Source: Candidatus Zhuqueibacterota bacterium (lineage in GTDB: Bacteria; Zhuqueibacterota; Zhuqueibacteria; Residuimicrobiales; Krinioviventaceae). From it: a DNA stretch of 43,846 nt. The stretch is taken from NCBI GenBank assembly GCA_016934825.1, contig JAFGSB010000034.1:1-43846 (forward strand), in the 5' to 3' direction. The notes below the pieces were generated by a model. The model worked only from the letters and a program-made list of their open reading frames with translations. It was not told where the DNA came from and ran no database searches. Made by a program: the position numbers and the translations under genes. This document shows positions 17,778 through 24,657 of the stretch, in pieces (positions within the stretch are counted from its first letter, which is position 1; each line of letters opens with the position of its first letter).

Positions 17778-18377
17778 TTATTTACTGAAATCGAAATCCA
17801 CTTCCGGGGCCTGCTCCGCTTCCGGCGGCGCTTCAAAGTACGGACGCTGTTGAAAACCAAGTATGCCCGCGATAAAGTTTCTCGGGAACACCCGTATTTT
17901 GGTGTTATATTCTCTTACCGTTTCATTGAAACGTCGTCTCGCCACAGCTAACCGGTTTTCGGTTCCTTCAAGCTGCGCCTGCAGGTCCAGAAAGTTCTGG
18001 TTTGCTTTCAGCTCCGGATAGCGTTCCACCACAACCATCAAACGTCCCAATGCGGATGACAGACCGTTCTGCGCGTTCATAAACTGCTGCAGTTGCTCGG
18101 GATTATTTATCAAATCACCGGCGTTAACTTCCATTTTGGTGGCGTTGGCCCGCGCCTGGATCACACCTTCAAGGGTCTCTTTTTCAAAATTCGCATAACC
18201 CTTTACCGTGTTCACCAGATTCGGGATGAGGTCCATACGGCGTTTGAGCTGGTTATCAACCTCCGCCCAGGCGCCTTTGACCGTTTCATCCAGTTTGACC
18301 AGACCGTTGTAGGTGCTCCCGAACATCAGAGCAATCGCTACGACAATAACAATAACTACTATTAAACCTTTGGACAT
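17778..18377 (-). CDS. lemA: LemA family membrane protein
   Basis: A 199-aa protein. It has an N-terminal membrane anchor (about 3-22), then the hallmark YNGLVKLDETVKGAWAEVDNQLKRRMDLIPNLVNTVKGYANFEKETLEGVIQARA region in two long helices. The NRLAVARRRFNETVREYN and FPRNFIAGILGF motifs follow, all typical of LemA proteins. The tail is acidic. LemA is widespread and usually sits beside a TPM-domain protein; its biochemical role is not established. Here it is the last gene of a minus-strand operon, 21 bp after the nucleotidyltransferase gene, and a strong terminator follows. Confidence 0.93.
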   Translation of the reverse strand: MSKGLIVVIVIVVAIALMFGSTYNGLVKLDETVKGAWAEVDNQLKRRMDLIPNLVNTVKGYANFEKETLEGVIQARANATKMEVNAGDLINNPEQLQQFMNAQNGLSSALGRLMVVVERYPELKANQNFLDLQAQLEGTENRLAVARRRFNETVREYNTKIRVFPRNFIAGILGFQQRPYFEAPPEAEQAPEVDFDFSK

Positions 18378-18398
18378 ATATTCCTCCTGATAAATGAT

Positions 18399-19124
18399 TT
18401 ACCATTTGTCAACGATGTTTGCCAATTTTCGAATTTCTTCGATATAATCCTGTGTTAATTGGATCAATTCCTCTTTTGACAGTTTTAAAGTCTTTTCTCT
18501 AACAGCAAGCACCCTGTCAAATATTTCTTTGTTGAGCGAAAAAGATTCCGCAGTTTGTATAATGGTGTCCCTTTTTAATTCCGGGACGTCTAAATCTTTA
18601 TATTCCAGTAACGCCGTGAACAATGAGGCAAACGCCGGTATGGTCACGGCAAGCAGCGAACCCAGCGGTCTTTTGTTGCCCAATGTTCTTAAAAAATCTT
18701 CCCGCAGGTGCAGCAATTTCCCTTTGATCTGTTCTTCGCATCTTAACCGTAAATGATCCTTTGAAATTTGCAAACCGGAGAGAATATCTTCTCCATAAAC
18801 CAGTTTATGAAATTTTTTCATATTCAAAAATTCGATCGGGAAACTGTCAAGTGACGATTCGATATAATCACGGGTCAGGAAAAGAGGAACGGCAACATTT
18901 CTTTTTTTCCATTTTTTGACCAGTGTAAAAGCGCCGGATAGTTTTTTGATGCCGTCCTCGGTCAGCACCACCAAAAAATTGATATCGGATTTTTTACGGA
19001 CATATTCGCCCTTGGCGCCGCTGCCGTACAAGACGATGGACACAAGGTCGGTATTGAACTGATGTTTCATATCATAAATAAATTCATTATAGAGCTCATC
19101 AGGCGATTGAGGAATTTTGGACAT
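18399..19124 (-). CDS. Nucleotidyltransferase-fold protein with altered catalytic pair
   Basis: A 241-aa cytoplasmic protein. Residues 28-52 (SIVLYGSGAKGEY..KKSDINFLVV) are the start of a Pol-beta/MNT-type nucleotidyltransferase domain: Gly34-Ser35, then Asp47-x-Asn49 where D-x-D is usual. The second metal-binding acid is therefore Asn, which may weaken or abolish transfer activity. The rest (about 120-241) is helical, resembling the HEPN-like or substrate-binding partner regions of this superfamily. It has no signal peptide although both operon neighbours are membrane proteins. Gaps are 41 bp to the TPM gene and 21 bp to lemA. The substrate is unknown. Confidence 0.7.
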   Translation of the reverse strand: MSKIPQSPDELYNEFIYDMKHQFNTDLVSIVLYGSGAKGEYVRKKSDINFLVVLTEDGIKKLSGAFTLVKKWKKRNVAVPLFLTRDYIESSLDSFPIEFLNMKKFHKLVYGEDILSGLQISKDHLRLRCEEQIKGKLLHLREDFLRTLGNKRPLGSLLAVTIPAFASLFTALLEYKDLDVPELKRDTIIQTAESFSLNKEIFDRVLAVREKTLKLSKEELIQLTQDYIEEIRKLANIVDKW

Positions 19125-19165
19125 TTTCTCCTCCCAATAATTTATGTAAAATAGTTGATTATGAA

Positions 19166-19942
19166 TTAATAACCGCCGCCGGCGCCTCCGCCTCCGCTCA
19201 TGCCGCCGCCGAATCCCCCAAAACCGCCGCCAAAGCCGCCTCCGCCGCCGAATCCCCCGCCAAAGCCGCCTCCCGAACTTCTACCGCCGCCCATCATGGA
19301 TCCCAGTAATAACCAGGGGAGAATTCCGCCGCGTTTTCCGCCGCCAAGGATACTCATCAGGATCAGAAAAGCGATAAATATACACAACCCGTTGCCGGAT
19401 TTTGATTTTTGTCGCTGAACCTGCATCCCTGCCGATCCGGTCAGGGTGATATTATAATGTTTCGCGACAATGTCCGTAATCGCCAGGTACCCGGCCAGAA
19501 ATCCCTGGTCGAAATTATCCTCTTTAAAGTAGGGCAGCATGATATTGCGCCATATCCGCGACGCCCTGGCGTCCGGCAGATAGCCCTCCGAACCGTAACC
19601 AACTTCGATGCGGACCTTGCGCTGATCGACCACATGAAAGATCAATACACCCTGGTCGTCGCCCTTTTTACCGACACCCCATGCCTCGTACATGCGGTTG
19701 GCGTAATCCGCGTAATCTTCGTCCCCTATACTCGGCATGGAGGCGATAACAATCGCAACTCCGGTTTTGTTAAAGACTTCCCTGCCCAGCGCTTCGATTT
19801 TATTTTTTGTTTCTGCGGAAATGGATCCGGAAAAATCATTGACAACCGTGCCCATATTTTGCGGGATATTAACCTGAGCAAAGACGATACTCAATGATAA
19901 CACAAAAAATATTAAAATGGATACAAATACTGCTTTTTTCAT
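19166..19942 (-). CDS. TPM-domain (YgcG-like) membrane protein with glycine-rich tail
   Basis: A 258-aa protein. It has a signal peptide (1-22), then a TPM domain (about 30-170) with the family landmarks GTVVNDFSGSIS, YANRMYEAWGVGKKGDDQGVLIFHVVDQRKVRIEVGYG and a YLPDARASRIW segment. A transmembrane helix follows (about 187-212). The C-terminus (215-258) is almost pure Gly with Phe and Ser. This layout is standard for the partner of LemA. The TPM domain has been linked to phosphatase activity in plants, but the bacterial role is uncertain. The long GC-rich glycine tract is repetitive at DNA level and may vary in length. Confidence 0.9.
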   Translation of the reverse strand: MKKAVFVSILIFFVLSLSIVFAQVNIPQNMGTVVNDFSGSISAETKNKIEALGREVFNKTGVAIVIASMPSIGDEDYADYANRMYEAWGVGKKGDDQGVLIFHVVDQRKVRIEVGYGSEGYLPDARASRIWRNIMLPYFKEDNFDQGFLAGYLAITDIVAKHYNITLTGSAGMQVQRQKSKSGNGLCIFIAFLILMSILGGGKRGGILPWLLLGSMMGGGRSSGGGFGGGFGGGGGFGGGFGGFGGGMSGGGGAGGGY

Positions 19943-19999
19943 AAGTCGCTCTCGATTTGATTTTCACATCTGTTTAAAATAACAGGTTAAAAGACAGAA

Positions 20000-20452
20000 T
20001 TAATCCTGTATGTTTTGATAAGCGGTCACTTTATCAATAAAAGATTGCGGAATACGTTTTATCCGGTGTTGTTTATAATCAAATCCGGCCAGAACGGTAT
20101 AACCCGTACCGATGAGTTTTTCATCGCTCCTGCGGGTAATTTGAAAAGACACCCTGAACCTAACTTTGGAAATATCATCAATGATAACGCCGATAGTTAG
20201 TTCGTCGCCATAAAACGATTCATTTTTATACGTAATAAAAGCCTCGATTTGCGTCAGAGAAACGCCGTCGCCGATGTTCATTTCCGACGCACCCAATTCT
20301 TTTAAATAACGTAATCTGGCTTCCTGAAAGTACACCAGGGACTTTTCGTTTCCGAGGTGTCCGCCGTAATTAATATCACCGATTTGTACGGTAATATTGG
20401 TTTTAAAAGGATAGCTTTTCATATAATACCCATTAACCGGGAAATTATTCAT
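20000..20452 (-). CDS. Acyl-CoA thioesterase, hotdog fold (4HBT/FadM-like)
   Basis: A protein of up to 150 aa with a single hotdog domain: VQIGDINYGGHLGNEKSLVYFQEARLRYL is the 4-hydroxybenzoyl-CoA-thioesterase-type active-site segment, where Asp (in GDIN) is the usual catalytic or base residue. It hydrolyses acyl-CoA thioesters; the chain length is unknown. Two starts are possible: ATG 20452, or ATG 20422 (MKSYPFKTNITV). The second fits family N-termini better. It is 57 bp upstream of the TPM gene on the same strand and could be co-transcribed. Confidence 0.85.
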   Translation of the reverse strand: MNNFPVNGYYMKSYPFKTNITVQIGDINYGGHLGNEKSLVYFQEARLRYLKELGASEMNIGDGVSLTQIEAFITYKNESFYGDELTIGVIIDDISKVRFRVSFQITRRSDEKLIGTGYTVLAGFDYKQHRIKRIPQSFIDKVTAYQNIQD

Positions 20453-20600
20453 GATTTATTGAGTATAAAACTGCTGTCTGCGCCCGTTTGGTTATCCGTT
20501 CTCATGTTAAGTTATATAATTTAGGGCAAAAATCAAACAGTTTTAGACTGTGGGATCTTAAATAGAACAGAAGAAAATATTTTTTTGGAACAAAAAAATT

Positions 20601-20693
20601 ATTATATTTGTTTAAGATTTAGCAGACAGTCAATCCCCTCCTTTGAATGCTGACCCCCCTAGGCGTTCAAAAACTTGACTGTCTGCTTTTTTT
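20601..20693 (+). ncRNA. Candidate small hairpin RNA with C-rich loops
   Basis: A perfect 13-bp outer stem (20621-20633 with 20675-20687) is followed at once by six T. Inside it is a 9-bp stem (TTTGAATGC 20642-20650 with GCGTTCAAA 20663-20671). The internal loop has TCCCCTCC on the 5' side and the terminal loop has TGACCCCCCTAG, so unpaired C-runs face outward. TATATTTG (20603-20610) upstream fits a TAnnTTTG-type -7 element. The RNA would be about 70 nt, and its terminator is its own outer stem. C-rich loops resembling CCUCC suggest pairing with ribosome-binding sites, but that is inference. Confidence 0.5.
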
Positions 20694-20699
20694 ATTTGC

Positions 20700-20705
20700 T
20701 ATAGT
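20700..20705 (+). promoter_or_regulatory. Putative extended -10 of tRNA-Arg
   Basis: TGCTATAGT carries an extended -10 (TGn plus TATAGT) about 33 bp before the tRNA. The only nearby -35 candidate, TTGACT (20675), has a long 19-bp gap and belongs to the preceding terminator stem. Confidence 0.35.
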
Positions 20706-20737
20706 CGATGAAAAGGCTTATATTTTCTTTTTTAATA

Positions 20738-20811
20738 GCGCCTGTAGCTCAATTGGATAGAGCTTCTGACTTCGGATCAGAAGGTTGGGGATTCGAGTTC
20801 CTCCAGGCGCG
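20738..20811 (+). tRNA. tRNA-Arg (anticodon TCG)
   Basis: A 74-nt cloverleaf. The acceptor stem is GCGCCTG/CAGGCGC with discriminator G. The D arm is GCTC...GAGC and the anticodon stem TCTGA/TCAGA encloses the loop CTTCGGA, giving anticodon TCG, which reads CGA. The T arm is GGGGA/TCCTC with TTCGAGT. CCA is not encoded. A terminator follows 13 nt later. Confidence 0.95.
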
Positions 20812-20823
20812 CGGTAATCTGTA

Positions 20824-20847
20824 AGCCGGAGATTGGTCCGGCTTTTT
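20824..20847 (+). terminator. Terminator after tRNA-Arg
   Basis: AGCCGGA (20824-20830) pairs with TCCGGCT (20837-20843) around a 6-base loop, followed by a T-run. Confidence 0.85.
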
Positions 20848-20941
20848 GTTGTCACGGGGATGTCTTTACATGCTTTTTCAAAGAGGTGTCATAAAACGAT
20901 CCTGGTTTATACAGAGACATTTGTTATTTTATTATCCCTTT

Positions 20942-20986
20942 TGTGATTACAATCACGGCCAAAGCACTCTTTTTTTTCTATATAAT
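20942..20986 (+). promoter_or_regulatory. CRP-like site and TATAAT promoter for the small gene at 21076
   Basis: TGTGATTACAATCACG (20942-20957) fits the CRP consensus TGTGA-N6-TCACA at 9 of 10 fixed positions. A perfect TATAAT is at 20981-20986. Transcription would start near 20991-20993, which puts the centre of the site about 41-43 bp upstream, the spacing of class II CRP/FNR-activated promoters. Binding is inferred. Confidence 0.5.
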
Positions 20987-21003
20987 TGTAAAAAACAATT
21001 TTC

Positions 21004-21029
21004 AGGAACAAGGATATTTGTTCCTTTTA
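21004..21029 (+). other. Hairpin in the leader of the small gene
   Basis: AGGAACAA and TTGTTCCT form an AT-rich stem followed by TTTAT. It lies between the TATAAT and the ORF at 21076, so it could be a weak attenuator or mRNA-stabilising hairpin. Confidence 0.35.
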
Positions 21030-21075
21030 TATTTACTAAAGTAAAAAAACAAACCACTTGAAGAAAGTTGGACTA

Positions 21076-21249
21076 ATGCGTGAGAAAAGAATATTATTCG
21101 AAAATCCCTTGCGAAAAGGAGTGGATTATCGGCAAAATTTTGTCGATATGGGATTTTACCTGAATGAAAAAAGTCAGATTAACAGGGAAAATGAAAATAA
21201 GAATCAAATCCATGATCTGGTGCAGAAAGTTTTAAAAAGCTGTAATTAA
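21076..21249 (+). CDS. Small hypothetical protein, 57 aa
   Basis: The ORF starts MREKRILFENPLRKGVDYRQ and continues with a charged, Asn- and Glu-rich middle to a C-terminal helix ending VLKSCN. It has no signal peptide or membrane segment and I do not recognise its family. An in-frame TTG at 21058 could add six residues, but ATG 21076 is preferred. Support for a real gene comes from balanced amino-acid composition, a TATAAT at 20981 and a CRP-like site at the class II position. The ribosome-binding site is weak. Its terminator is not obvious. Confidence 0.45.
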   Translation: MREKRILFENPLRKGVDYRQNFVDMGFYLNEKSQINRENENKNQIHDLVQKVLKSCN

Positions 21250-21576
21250 ATAAAATGACAAATTCAAGGGGTTGTATTAGCAGATGAATAATATTTCCTG
21301 TGATGCATGCTGTTGTTTATTTGTTTAATTCAATTTCTGTAACTATAACAACGTGCCGGGTCGCAGTAACGGTTGTCAATTTTCGAGGATAAATCAATTG
21401 TTTAACATTATTGGATATGTTCTTTATCCCGCATCTGTCAGAGAGGCGTGTGATGTTGTACAAAAGTTTGATTTGAACAATGGTTTATTAGAACTTTCGT
21501 TTTCACCTGAATGATTTGTTCAGGAGCAAGAACAGTTCTTGAAAACAATCCGTACACCGGGGACCAGTTAGCGGTT
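21250..21576. other. Spacer between the small gene and the ATPase gene
   Basis: No convincing gene. A 38-codon frame from TTG 21398 to TGA 21514 follows GAGGA at a loose gap and has protein-like composition, but nothing else supports it. A CAAGAACAGTTCTTG palindrome sits at 21527-21541 with no T-tract. Confidence 0.35.
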
Positions 21577-22287
21577 TTACACCCGGTGGTTGGCAATAAG
21601 CAGCGTTTGCGGATCAAGCTTTAACCGCAATTTGTCCAAATTGTTAAAACTGTGCGCTTTCAGCAGTTTAAAATCGATATAATCTTCCTTGGGGTCTAAT
21701 ACAATAATCACGGAGAATAAATCCGTAAAGCGGTTCACCGGAGCCGGGATACCTTTCTCGTCCAGTTGCAGATTATGACGATGCATGGTGGCGGAAAACC
21801 ATATTTCCACATTTAAATCTAACGCAAACTGTTGCCATTCTTTTAATTGTTCCGGGGTTGCCTCTTCAAACGGAAAACCGTCGACAAAAATTGTTTGCGG
21901 TGTAAAAGAGGCGCTTTTTGTAATCTGGTAAAAATTATCTTTAATTTGCGAAAAGGATACGTCCTTTTGTTTAAAATGCAGTATGAGCCGCCGATGTAAG
22001 AGGTCTTCATAGATTTCATTCGCATGATCAAGTTTATTTTGTCTGGAAACTTCCTGAAAAACCTGTTTATACCAGCTACCAATATGCTGAGGATCGTCGG
22101 CAAAAGAGATGTGTATGACATTTTGTTCTCTTAGCATTTTATCTGTAGCCACATGAACCATACTTGCCGTTTTTCCGACGCCTTTTCGGGCGGTAAAAAC
22201 GCCTAAACATCCTTTGCCAAGCCCGCCGTGTATAGTCTCTTCAAGAATACGAATTGGACTTCTTTTAATCAATTCGGTTTTTAGCAT
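21577..22287 (-). CDS. RecA/KaiC-like P-loop ATPase, single domain
   Basis: A 236-aa protein. FTARKGVGKTA (31-41) is a Walker A loop placed after an N-terminal helix and LGVF strand as in RadA/KaiC-type ATPases. TIFVDGF (132-138) is a Walker B strand with Asp136. ISFADDPQHIGSWY may play the role of the Walker A' region. It ends without the oligomerisation or lon-like domains of RadA. The substrate is unknown; the fold suggests DNA- or signal-related ATP use. GAGG lies 8 bases before the ATG. A solo 33-bp mobile repeat is 44 bp upstream. Confidence 0.7.
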   Translation of the reverse strand: MLKTELIKRSPIRILEETIHGGLGKGCLGVFTARKGVGKTASMVHVATDKMLREQNVIHISFADDPQHIGSWYKQVFQEVSRQNKLDHANEIYEDLLHRRLILHFKQKDVSFSQIKDNFYQITKSASFTPQTIFVDGFPFEEATPEQLKEWQQFALDLNVEIWFSATMHRHNLQLDEKGIPAPVNRFTDLFSVIIVLDPKEDYIDFKLLKAHSFNNLDKLRLKLDPQTLLIANHRV

Positions 22288-22331
22288 GTAATTGCCTCGT
22301 TATCTTTAAAATTATTTTAATATTTCAATAT

Positions 22332-22364
22332 CACTGGTGTCCGGGTTTAACCGGACACGGGTGA
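22332..22364 (-). mobile_element. Solo 33-bp mobile repeat with exact 8-bp duplication
   Basis: The element begins CACTGGTGTCCGG (end A outer sequence) and ends AACCGGACACGGGTGA (end B outer sequence), with no interior. It is flanked by the exact direct repeats TTCAATAT at 22324-22331 and 22365-22372. It lies between the fusA stop and the ATPase start, with end A toward the ATPase. Confidence 0.8.
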
Positions 22365-22409
22365 TTCAATATATAAATGTTTTTTTAATAAACAAAAGTG
22401 AACTCTTTT

Positions 22410-24494
22410 TTATTTTTTACTTTTTTGTTTTTCTGCAAACTCTTTTTTCAATTCATCGGCAATGGATTCGGGGACTTTGGCGTAACGCGAAAATTCCATT
22501 GTAAATTCGGCTTTACCCTGTGTGGACGAGCGTAGAACAGTGGAGTATCCAAACATTTCCGATAGCGGCACCTCGGCCTCGATCACGGTAAAATTATTAT
22601 CTTCGGTCGCGCTGTGTATGATACCTCTTCGCTGATTGATTGTTCCCAAAATAGCGCCCTGAAATTCCGAGGGGCTTTCAACGCCCACCCGCATGATCGG
22701 TTCCAGAATAACGGGTTTACATTTGTTGTATACTTCACGAAATGCCGATAACGAGGCAGTTTGAAAAGCCATATCCGATGAATCAACAGGATGGTAAGCG
22801 CCGTCATTAATTGTGATTTTAATGCCGACTATTGGAAATCCAGTTAACGGGCCCTTATTCATGGCAATTTCAAATCCCTTTTTACACGAGGGTATATACT
22901 CATTGGGGATAACGCCGCCTTTGATCTCATCGACAAATTCAAAATCGCCCTCATGTAACGGTTCCATAATACCGGCAACCCGGCCGAATTGCCCCGCACC
23001 GCCCGTTTGTTTTTTGTGAGTATAATTAAATGTTCCCGACAATGCAATACTTTCTCTGTATGCAACCTGAGGGGGGCCGGTTTCCAGTTCAACGTTGTAT
23101 TCGCGGCGCATTCGTTCCAGGTAAACGTCAAGGTGCAGTTCGCCCATACCCCTGATAATGGTATCATTGGTTTCCGGATCGACAAAAGACTGGAAGGTCG
23201 GATCTTCCTTGCTGAACCGGTTGATCGCTTTGGCCATGTTTTCAGATGATTTATTGTCCTTTGTTAAAATGGACAGGGAAATAACAGGTGTGGGTACAAA
23301 CATGGACGTCATTGAATAATTGATATTAGGCGATGTAAAGGTGTCTCCGGAAGCACAATCAATACCGAACATGGCGACAATATCACCAGGGCCGGCGGTT
23401 GTAATATCTTCCATTTCATCCGCGTGCATTCTGATCAACCGGCCAACCCGTACTTTCCTGCCGGTGCGTCGGTTGAAAATTTCGTCTCCCTTTTTTATAC
23501 CGCCCTGATAAATTCTGACATAGGTCAATTGCCCGAACCGGGTGTCATCCAGTTTAAAAGCCAATAACACCATAGGCAGATCGTTTTTGGCTTTTAATAT
23601 GACTTCGGTTTCATTTTCATCCAGATCGAGGGCCGAATTGGATACATCCAGCGGAGAAGGCAAATATTTTACAACAGCATCCAAAAGCGGCTGTACACCT
23701 TTGTTCTTGAAAGCCGAACCCATAAATACCGGCGTCAGTTCCAGTGAAAGAGTGCCTTTTCGAATCGCGGGATATATCAAATCTTCCGTCACCCTGTCCT
23801 CAAGATAAGCCTCCATTAATTCGTCGCTGAACATGGAAACCGCATCCAGCATTATATCCCTTTTTTCCAATGCTTTTTCAATCAGGTGAGCGGGGATTTC
23901 CTCCTCGCGGATCATTGTGCCGCCTTCACCTTCAAAATAAATTGCTTTCATTTTAATCAGATCAATGATACCCTGATGATTTTCCTCAAGCCCGATGGGG
24001 ATTTGCATCATAACGGCATTATGGTTGAGTTTATCACGGAGCTGCCGTGTGACCTTTTCCGGATCGGCTCCCATACGGTCACATTTATTGACAAATGCAA
24101 TGCGGGGTACTTTGTAGCGTGTCATCTGCCGGTCCACCGTTATTGATTGAGACTGCACGCCGCCCACCGAACAGAGCACAAGAATAGCGCCGTCCAAAAC
24201 CCGCAGGGAGCGTTCTACTTCGACCGTAAAATCAACATGACCGGGAGTGTCAATAATATTAATGGAGTGATTTTTCCACTCGACATTGGTTGAAGCGGAC
24301 GATATTGTAATTCCACGTTCTCTTTCCAGCTCCATTGAATCCATTTTCGCGCCAACTCCATCTTTGCCTCTCACTTCGTGTATTGCGTGGATTTTTTGAG
24401 TATAATAAAGAATTCTTTCCGTTAAGGTCGTTTTACCGGAATCAATATGAGCGCTGATCCCGATATTACGCATTTTTTCAATGTCTTTTATCAT
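22410..24494 (-). CDS. fusA: Elongation factor G, mitochondrial/spirochaete EFG1 type
   Basis: A 694-aa translational GTPase that drives mRNA-tRNA translocation on the ribosome. G motifs are [25 protein letters not shown] and NKCD, followed by domains II-V. Many G-domain stretches ([65 protein letters not shown]) follow mitochondrial EF-G1 and the spirochaete/planctomycete EFG1 branch rather than the common bacterial EF-G (HIDAGKTTTTERIL). From family knowledge, that branch does translocation while a separate EFG2 does recycling, so a second EF-G is expected elsewhere. The gene is not in a str operon: no rpsL, rpsG or tuf adjoins it. Confidence 0.93.
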   Translation of the reverse strand: MIKDIEKMRNIGISAHIDSGKTTLTERILYYTQKIHAIHEVRGKDGVGAKMDSMELERERGITISSASTNVEWKNHSINIIDTPGHVDFTVEVERSLRVLDGAILVLCSVGGVQSQSITVDRQMTRYKVPRIAFVNKCDRMGADPEKVTRQLRDKLNHNAVMMQIPIGLEENHQGIIDLIKMKAIYFEGEGGTMIREEEIPAHLIEKALEKRDIMLDAVSMFSDELMEAYLEDRVTEDLIYPAIRKGTLSLELTPVFMGSAFKNKGVQPLLDAVVKYLPSPLDVSNSALDLDENETEVILKAKNDLPMVLLAFKLDDTRFGQLTYVRIYQGGIKKGDEIFNRRTGRKVRVGRLIRMHADEMEDITTAGPGDIVAMFGIDCASGDTFTSPNINYSMTSMFVPTPVISLSILTKDNKSSENMAKAINRFSKEDPTFQSFVDPETNDTIIRGMGELHLDVYLERMRREYNVELETGPPQVAYRESIALSGTFNYTHKKQTGGAGQFGRVAGIMEPLHEGDFEFVDEIKGGVIPNEYIPSCKKGFEIAMNKGPLTGFPIVGIKITINDGAYHPVDSSDMAFQTASLSAFREVYNKCKPVILEPIMRVGVESPSEFQGAILGTINQRRGIIHSATEDNNFTVIEAEVPLSEMFGYSTVLRSSTQGKAEFTMEFSRYAKVPESIADELKKEFAEKQKSKK

Positions 24495-24555
24495 GACTTT
24501 CTCAAATAAAGATAATTTGTATTAGTGTAATAATTCTAAAAAAAGTAAAGATAAT

Positions 24556-24584
24556 AATATACAAATTTATAATATTTATTCCAA
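24556..24584 (-). promoter_or_regulatory. Putative fusA promoter
   Basis: On the minus strand TTGGAA (24579-24584) and TATATT (24556-24561) are separated by exactly 17 bp, about 60 bp before the fusA start. Confidence 0.4.
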
Positions 24585-24657
24585 GAAAAATTTTATAATT
24601 TGTTGTTATCGCATTGACTCATAAAAAAAGTAACTTTAGAGATTTGGCATAATAGTC

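Noticed and set aside
19200-19418. A proline-rich plus-strand frame
   Set aside because: It is the complement of the glycine-rich tail codons of the TPM-domain protein.
20846-21061. A 71-residue plus-strand frame after the tRNA
   Set aside because: It is rich in Phe, Tyr and Leu without a signal-peptide pattern and covers the terminator, CRP-like site and TATAAT, so regulatory sequence explains it better.
21398-21514. A 38-codon frame from TTG 21398 with GAGGA upstream
   Set aside because: The composition is plausible but there is no promoter, no known family and a loose ribosome-binding gap. Noted under the spacer entry only.
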